From: Candidatus Njordarchaeota archaeon
GTDB taxonomy: Archaea; Asgardarchaeota; Njordarchaeia; Njordarchaeales; JAHKLH01
Reading direction: 5' to 3'
Length of the DNA: 8,473 bases
Assembly: GCA_029856635.1 (NCBI GenBank)
Contig: JAHKLH010000063.1
Coordinates: forward strand, 1-8,473
Part shown: positions 5,334-8,473 of the stretch, in pieces
Numbering within the stretch: position 1 is the stretch's first letter
Layout of the letters: each line of letters begins with the position of its first letter
The notes under the pieces: generated by a model
What the model saw: only the letters and a program-made list of their open reading frames with translations
The model's database searches: none
Told to the model about the DNA's origin: nothing
Program-made: the position numbers and the translations under genes

Positions 5334-6644
5334 CTAACGTAATTTTTCGTATTTTGATAAGAACTTACACCAAGCCTCATAGATCTTCTCATAGTAATGA
5401 ATTCGAAGATCATCAATCAGCCACAAATATGCACCATAAGACATGATGAGTGAAATAATCAAGTATACGATTATGAAGACAATTTGAAAGAATCCAGTAA
5501 TCAACCAAGCGATAAATGGGAGGAAAGCATGAAAAACAGCAAAGAAGAGCCAGAAGAAAAAAGCAAGCTTACATCCACGAAAATAAAAATCACGAAGATC
5601 AGAAGTAAAAGGAGTCCCCCTAAAACCAAGCCAGTGTAAACCATAAACAACCCATGACCAAAGCAAAACACCAAATAAGTAACCCCAGTAGTCAGGGGAA
5701 AGAAAACCACCAACAGCATAGAGAATCAGGGACAAAACACCAGCGAACGTGGCAAGATTCTCGTGAATCTTCTCCCTATGAGTGTACGGAATCCATTTCT
5801 TAATAAACTTTGGACCAAGGAAATAAACGTAGTCAACGAAACTCTCATCAATAATCATCCCAAGAAAACGCTTAACCTCATCCCTAGAGCCGAAAAACGT
5901 AATTGCGACGAGAGAATATTCAACAGCATAAAGAACATCGACAGGATAAATGCGACAGCCAAGAAGACTAAGATTTCTAGCAATCTCAACAGCCCTCTCC
6001 GTGAAATCATACTCCAAAGCTTTCTCAGCTAGCTCAATAATTTCCTCATCACCTGAATAATTAGCAAGAACAGCCGCATACCCTGCAGCAATTCTTACTC
6101 CTAGATCCATCACTCTCTTTGGCTTCAGGAGATTGATTAGTTTTCTCAAGTATGCGTCCGTTACTTTTATTTCTCCTGTCCTCTCCTTCTTAAATAAGTC
6201 GTAGCTGAACCTGTAGTAGATTCTTCCCTTATACGGTTCTTCTAAAATTATTTTGAGGAGATTTTTTGGTGGGTCTGTTGGCTTTCCTGCTGGCTTGTAT
6301 GAAATTATTTTTACCTTGAATTTTTCTCTTGGTATTACTCTCCACCCAAACTCATCTGGATTCTGCAGGAATACTTTATCTTCATAGACTATTAGGATAC
6401 TTGGGAATGCGAAAACGTTTGATCTTATTATTAGTAGGTCTATGATGAATGCTGTTGCCAAGAATATGCATGATAGTGTGACGATCATTGATGCATATTC
6501 TTTAACCTTTGTCTCCGATGACCATGCGAACAGTAAGAATAGTAGTGAGTGGATTGTTAGGAATGCTAGAGCCATTCCCAGCCTAAAGCCTAGCAACTCC
6601 CTGTAATCATCCGTGCCGCGAGGAATCCAGAGAATCCTGCTCAT
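5334..6644 (-). CDS. unassigned polytopic membrane protein with a large central soluble domain
   Basis: I do not recognise this 436-residue protein. Two hydrophobic segments lie near the N-terminus (about residues 22-42 and 52-73). A soluble region of about 220 residues follows, and four more hydrophobic segments lie at about 297-314, 318-338, 358-380 and 382-405. A short charged tail ends the protein. Residues 80-165 look beta-rich (LIVYEDKVFLQ, LLKIILEEP, RIYYRFSY), suggesting a small PH- or membrane-associated domain. Residues 165-250 are helical with alanine-rich, HEAT- or TPR-like stretches. No catalytic motif is apparent. The start is ATG 6644 with only a weak GGGAT upstream. The upstream gene on the same strand ends 38 bases away. 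Wobble preference changes abruptly near residue 195: A/C-ending codons before it, T/G-ending codons after it, with no break in the frame. Confidence 0.75.
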   Translation of the reverse strand: MSRILWIPRGTDDYRELLGFRLGMALAFLTIHSLLFLLFAWSSETKVKEYASMIVTLSCIFLATAFIIDLLIIRSNVFAFPSILIVYEDKVFLQNPDEFGWRVIPREKFKVKIISYKPAGKPTDPPKNLLKIILEEPYKGRIYYRFSYDLFKKERTGEIKVTDAYLRKLINLLKPKRVMDLGVRIAAGYAAVLANYSGDEEIIELAEKALEYDFTERAVEIARNLSLLGCRIYPVDVLYAVEYSLVAITFFGSRDEVKRFLGMIIDESFVDYVYFLGPKFIKKWIPYTHREKIHENLATFAGVLSLILYAVGGFLSPDYWGYLFGVLLWSWVVYGLHWLGFRGTPFTSDLRDFYFRGCKLAFFFWLFFAVFHAFLPFIAWLITGFFQIVFIIVYLIISLIMSYGAYLWLIDDLRIHYYEKIYEAWCKFLSKYEKLR

Positions 6645-6663
6645 AACAATCCCAAATTACTCG

Positions 6664-6680
6664 TAAAAAATAAAAAATAA
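6664..6680 (-). terminator. double T6 tract between the two membrane protein genes
   Basis: On the minus strand, two runs of six T separated by a single A start about 6 bases after the TAG at 6683-6685. This would be a good archaeal terminator for the upstream gene. The same AT block is centred about 24 bases ahead of the ATG at 6644, so it could instead serve as a degenerate TATA region for the downstream gene. Either reading weakens a simple operon model. Confidence 0.4.
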
Positions 6681-6682
6681 TT

Positions 6683-8473
6683 CTAGTGATGTGGAGAATA
6701 AAATAGTTCCTTAAATAATTCCTTAAAGAATATATATGTATCTATTCCTAAGTAGAATGCTGTTAGTTCGTCAAAGAGACTAATTCTCTCCTCGTGCCAG
6801 ATGTCAGCGATTAATCCTCCCCAGCCGAAGCCGACCATCAAACCGGAGTACCGTATTTCTCTCTTCATAAAACTGCCGAAGAAGAATGTAAGGAATGCAC
6901 TAATGTCGCAAAGTATTTGTAGTTTAAATGCTAATGACGATTCTTTTTTCATTTGGCTTGATATTTCGTTTATACTCATACTTAGTTCTTCTGTTTCTTC
7001 TCTTTTTTCTGCTTCTTCCTTGATTTCCTTCATTGCAATGACAGCGATGGAAGTTACTAATCCAGTTGTGCTGGCAAATCCAATTACTAGTGGGACTATG
7101 TATTTTCTTATTTCTTCTTCACCAATCCGGCTTCCCCATCTTGCTGCGAGAGCGATCATCATTAGAGTACCCAAGAATAATGCTAGGGCAGTAATCTTCT
7201 TCACTTCAACTTGGAATATGACTGGTATTATAATGATTGGTCTTAGAATCGGAGGTATGAAATTCCAATATTTTTGTACTATTTTGAATAAGAAATTGCA
7301 TATTTTATCTGGTAATATTGTAATATTTCCGCGTACAAATTGCGCTAGGTCGTCAAAGACTATTGTTAGAACAATTAGTATATCAATTAATTCCTTAATT
7401 GGCTCATAGTATAGTTCATAGAATTCCTTTCCTGGATCAAGCAGGAAATCTGCTGCTGAGAATAATGCTATTCCAAGTAAAGCATAAAGGAGGACTTTTT
7501 TGAGGCATTTTCCTTTTCCAGCTACTCTCCCCTCAGTTATTTTGATTCTCTCTCCCTTGTGTCTAGCCCATGCAATCTTCATTAGTATTATGATCAGTGG
7601 CGTTATTAGTATTCCAAGGTAAATCATTGCCTTTAAGAAATCATTCTCCCTTAATTCATCAATATAGTCCTTAATAGAATTCCAAATTTGTAATAATGTT
7701 TCAACAATTTGCCCTGTCATAGTAATATCAGGTATTTGAATTCTCTGCATTAAATTATTAATCGCAGTCCCAACATTAGAAGAAGCTCCTGCCACATTTG
7801 CTCTCTTACTAATTGTTCCGATTGTTACTGCGGGTAAAGCAACCATTGCACTCGCAAGGAAGTTCACGGGATTCGATGTTTCCAAGTGAATGTCGAAACT
7901 GCTTAGTTTAACATTTATCCAATGCACGACCTTAACAAGCATTATTACGATAAGAATCTTCATTATTAACCATCTTATGAGTTCTCCTATTCCTCCAAGC
8001 GCGACTGAAAGTATCTCGTTAACTGACACTTGAAATCCTAATTCTAATCCCGTCCAAGCTCTAACTACCTCTGGAATCGCATAATTAGCAACGAGTGCTG
8101 CGATCACTGGTAGTACTACTCTAGTTATTAGTGCTCCTATTCCGCATGTTGCTACTTCTATAGCAGTTTGAATTACGTTCGCAATCATCATGATTTGCGT
8201 AATTATGCTTACAACACTCATAATTTGACTAATTATTTGAGAAACCATGTTGAATAATGATGCTAATCCATTGATTGCGTTAATCATCGCCATTGCTCCT
8301 GCAATTATTGCACTGATACCTGCTTTAATCACATTCATTATCGTCAAGATTAAGCTGTTGAATGCTTTTCCTAGCACGCGCGTTCCTTCTTCAACCCATT
8401 TTTGGAAATATGCTATGGCACCATTGACTACTTGGAGGAATTTGTTTATTATTCCGTTTATGTAATTCTTTAT
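6683..8473 (-). CDS. large unassigned polytopic membrane protein (5' end outside window)
   Basis: The frame is open to the right edge, giving 597 visible residues, so the start lies outside the window. A GTG at 8377 is in frame, but the 32 codons before it encode the same kind of amphipathic helix (for example INGIINKFLQVVNGAIAYF), so it is not the start. About ten to twelve hydrophobic segments are spread over the protein. The first 140 visible residues are unusual: long, nearly uncharged stretches rich in Ile, Met, Ala, Asn, Gln and Ser (such as QIISQIMSVVSIITQIM) with no obvious loops. A basic loop lies near visible residues 303-326 and an acidic, coiled-coil-like stretch near 482-512. I do not recognise the family. 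Tape-measure, pore-forming and transporter-like proteins share parts of this look, but no phage or toxin neighbours are present. The gene ends 38 bases before the next membrane-protein gene. Confidence 0.75.
   Translation of the reverse strand: MKNYINGIINKFLQVVNGAIAYFQKWVEEGTRVLGKAFNSLILTIMNVIKAGISAIIAGAMAMINAINGLASLFNMVSQIISQIMSVVSIITQIMMIANVIQTAIEVATCGIGALITRVVLPVIAALVANYAIPEVVRAWTGLELGFQVSVNEILSVALGGIGELIRWLIMKILIVIMLVKVVHWINVKLSSFDIHLETSNPVNFLASAMVALPAVTIGTISKRANVAGASSNVGTAINNLMQRIQIPDITMTGQIVETLLQIWNSIKDYIDELRENDFLKAMIYLGILITPLIIILMKIAWARHKGERIKITEGRVAGKGKCLKKVLLYALLGIALFSAADFLLDPGKEFYELYYEPIKELIDILIVLTIVFDDLAQFVRGNITILPDKICNFLFKIVQKYWNFIPPILRPIIIIPVIFQVEVKKITALALFLGTLMMIALAARWGSRIGEEEIRKYIVPLVIGFASTTGLVTSIAVIAMKEIKEEAEKREETEELSMSINEISSQMKKESSLAFKLQILCDISAFLTFFFGSFMKREIRYSGLMVGFGWGGLIADIWHEERISLFDELTAFYLGIDTYIFFKELFKELFYSPHH

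Noticed and set aside
5501..5719. Minus-strand 72-codon frame inside the 436-residue membrane protein gene
   Set aside because: It is a shifted frame in the same T-rich coding strand as the membrane helices; runs of Leu, Val and Phe come from the strong T bias.
5763..6032. Plus-strand 89-codon frame
   Set aside because: It is antisense to the membrane protein gene; its Asn/Lys richness is a by-product of the A-rich strand.
6801..7409. Plus-strand 202-codon frame antisense to the large membrane protein
   Set aside because: The minus-strand protein continues through it with coherent membrane segments; the plus frame has low-complexity Ser/Ile content and no motif.
8375..8377. GTG as start of the large membrane protein
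   Set aside because: The frame stays open for 32 more codons to the window end with matching amphipathic composition.

Overview
The window looks like part of a thermophilic archaeal chromosome, most likely Thermoproteota (crenarchaeal grade); the exact lineage cannot be fixed from this sequence. The evidence is AT-rich DNA, TATA-like boxes about 25-30 bases ahead of start codons, one start with no Shine-Dalgarno (a probable leaderless message), TTG starts, GGTGA-type ribosome binding sites where present, a decayed gene that resembles the crenarchaeal PaREP1/HEPN proteins, and an archaeal-looking iron-sulfur PP-loop protein. I see no rRNA, tRNA, CRISPR array, transposase or phage gene.

Layout. 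1-678 (+) is the C-terminal 225 codons of a TPR-repeat protein cut by the window edge. 765-1967 (-) is a 400-residue PP-loop/PAPS-reductase-like protein with a likely iron-sulfur cysteine set. 1968-2194 is a divergent promoter region; on the PP-loop side a GC-rich inverted repeat sits between the TATA box and the start codon. 2195-2584 (+) is a small retropepsin-like aspartic protease. 2730-3170 (-) is a PaREP1/HEPN-like gene broken by two frameshifts and two stop codons. 3323-5024 (-) is a two-gene ABC exporter operon of the DrrAB type, ATPase first, with a ribosome binding site for the permease overlapping the ATPase stop. 5025-5333 is its promoter region, with a perfect 13-bp tandem duplication beside a candidate TATA box. 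5334-6644 (-) and 6683-8473 (-) are two polytopic membrane proteins that I cannot assign to a family; the second runs off the right edge.

How the parts work together. Only the ABC pair is a clear functional unit. The two membrane-protein genes share a strand and are 38 bases apart, so they may be expressed together, but two T6 runs lie between them. The PP-loop protein, the protease and the broken gene look like independent accessory genes. The most unusual signal is inside the 436-residue membrane-protein gene. Its base skew and wobble-base preference flip at about position 6060 while the reading frame stays intact, which suggests a mosaic origin.
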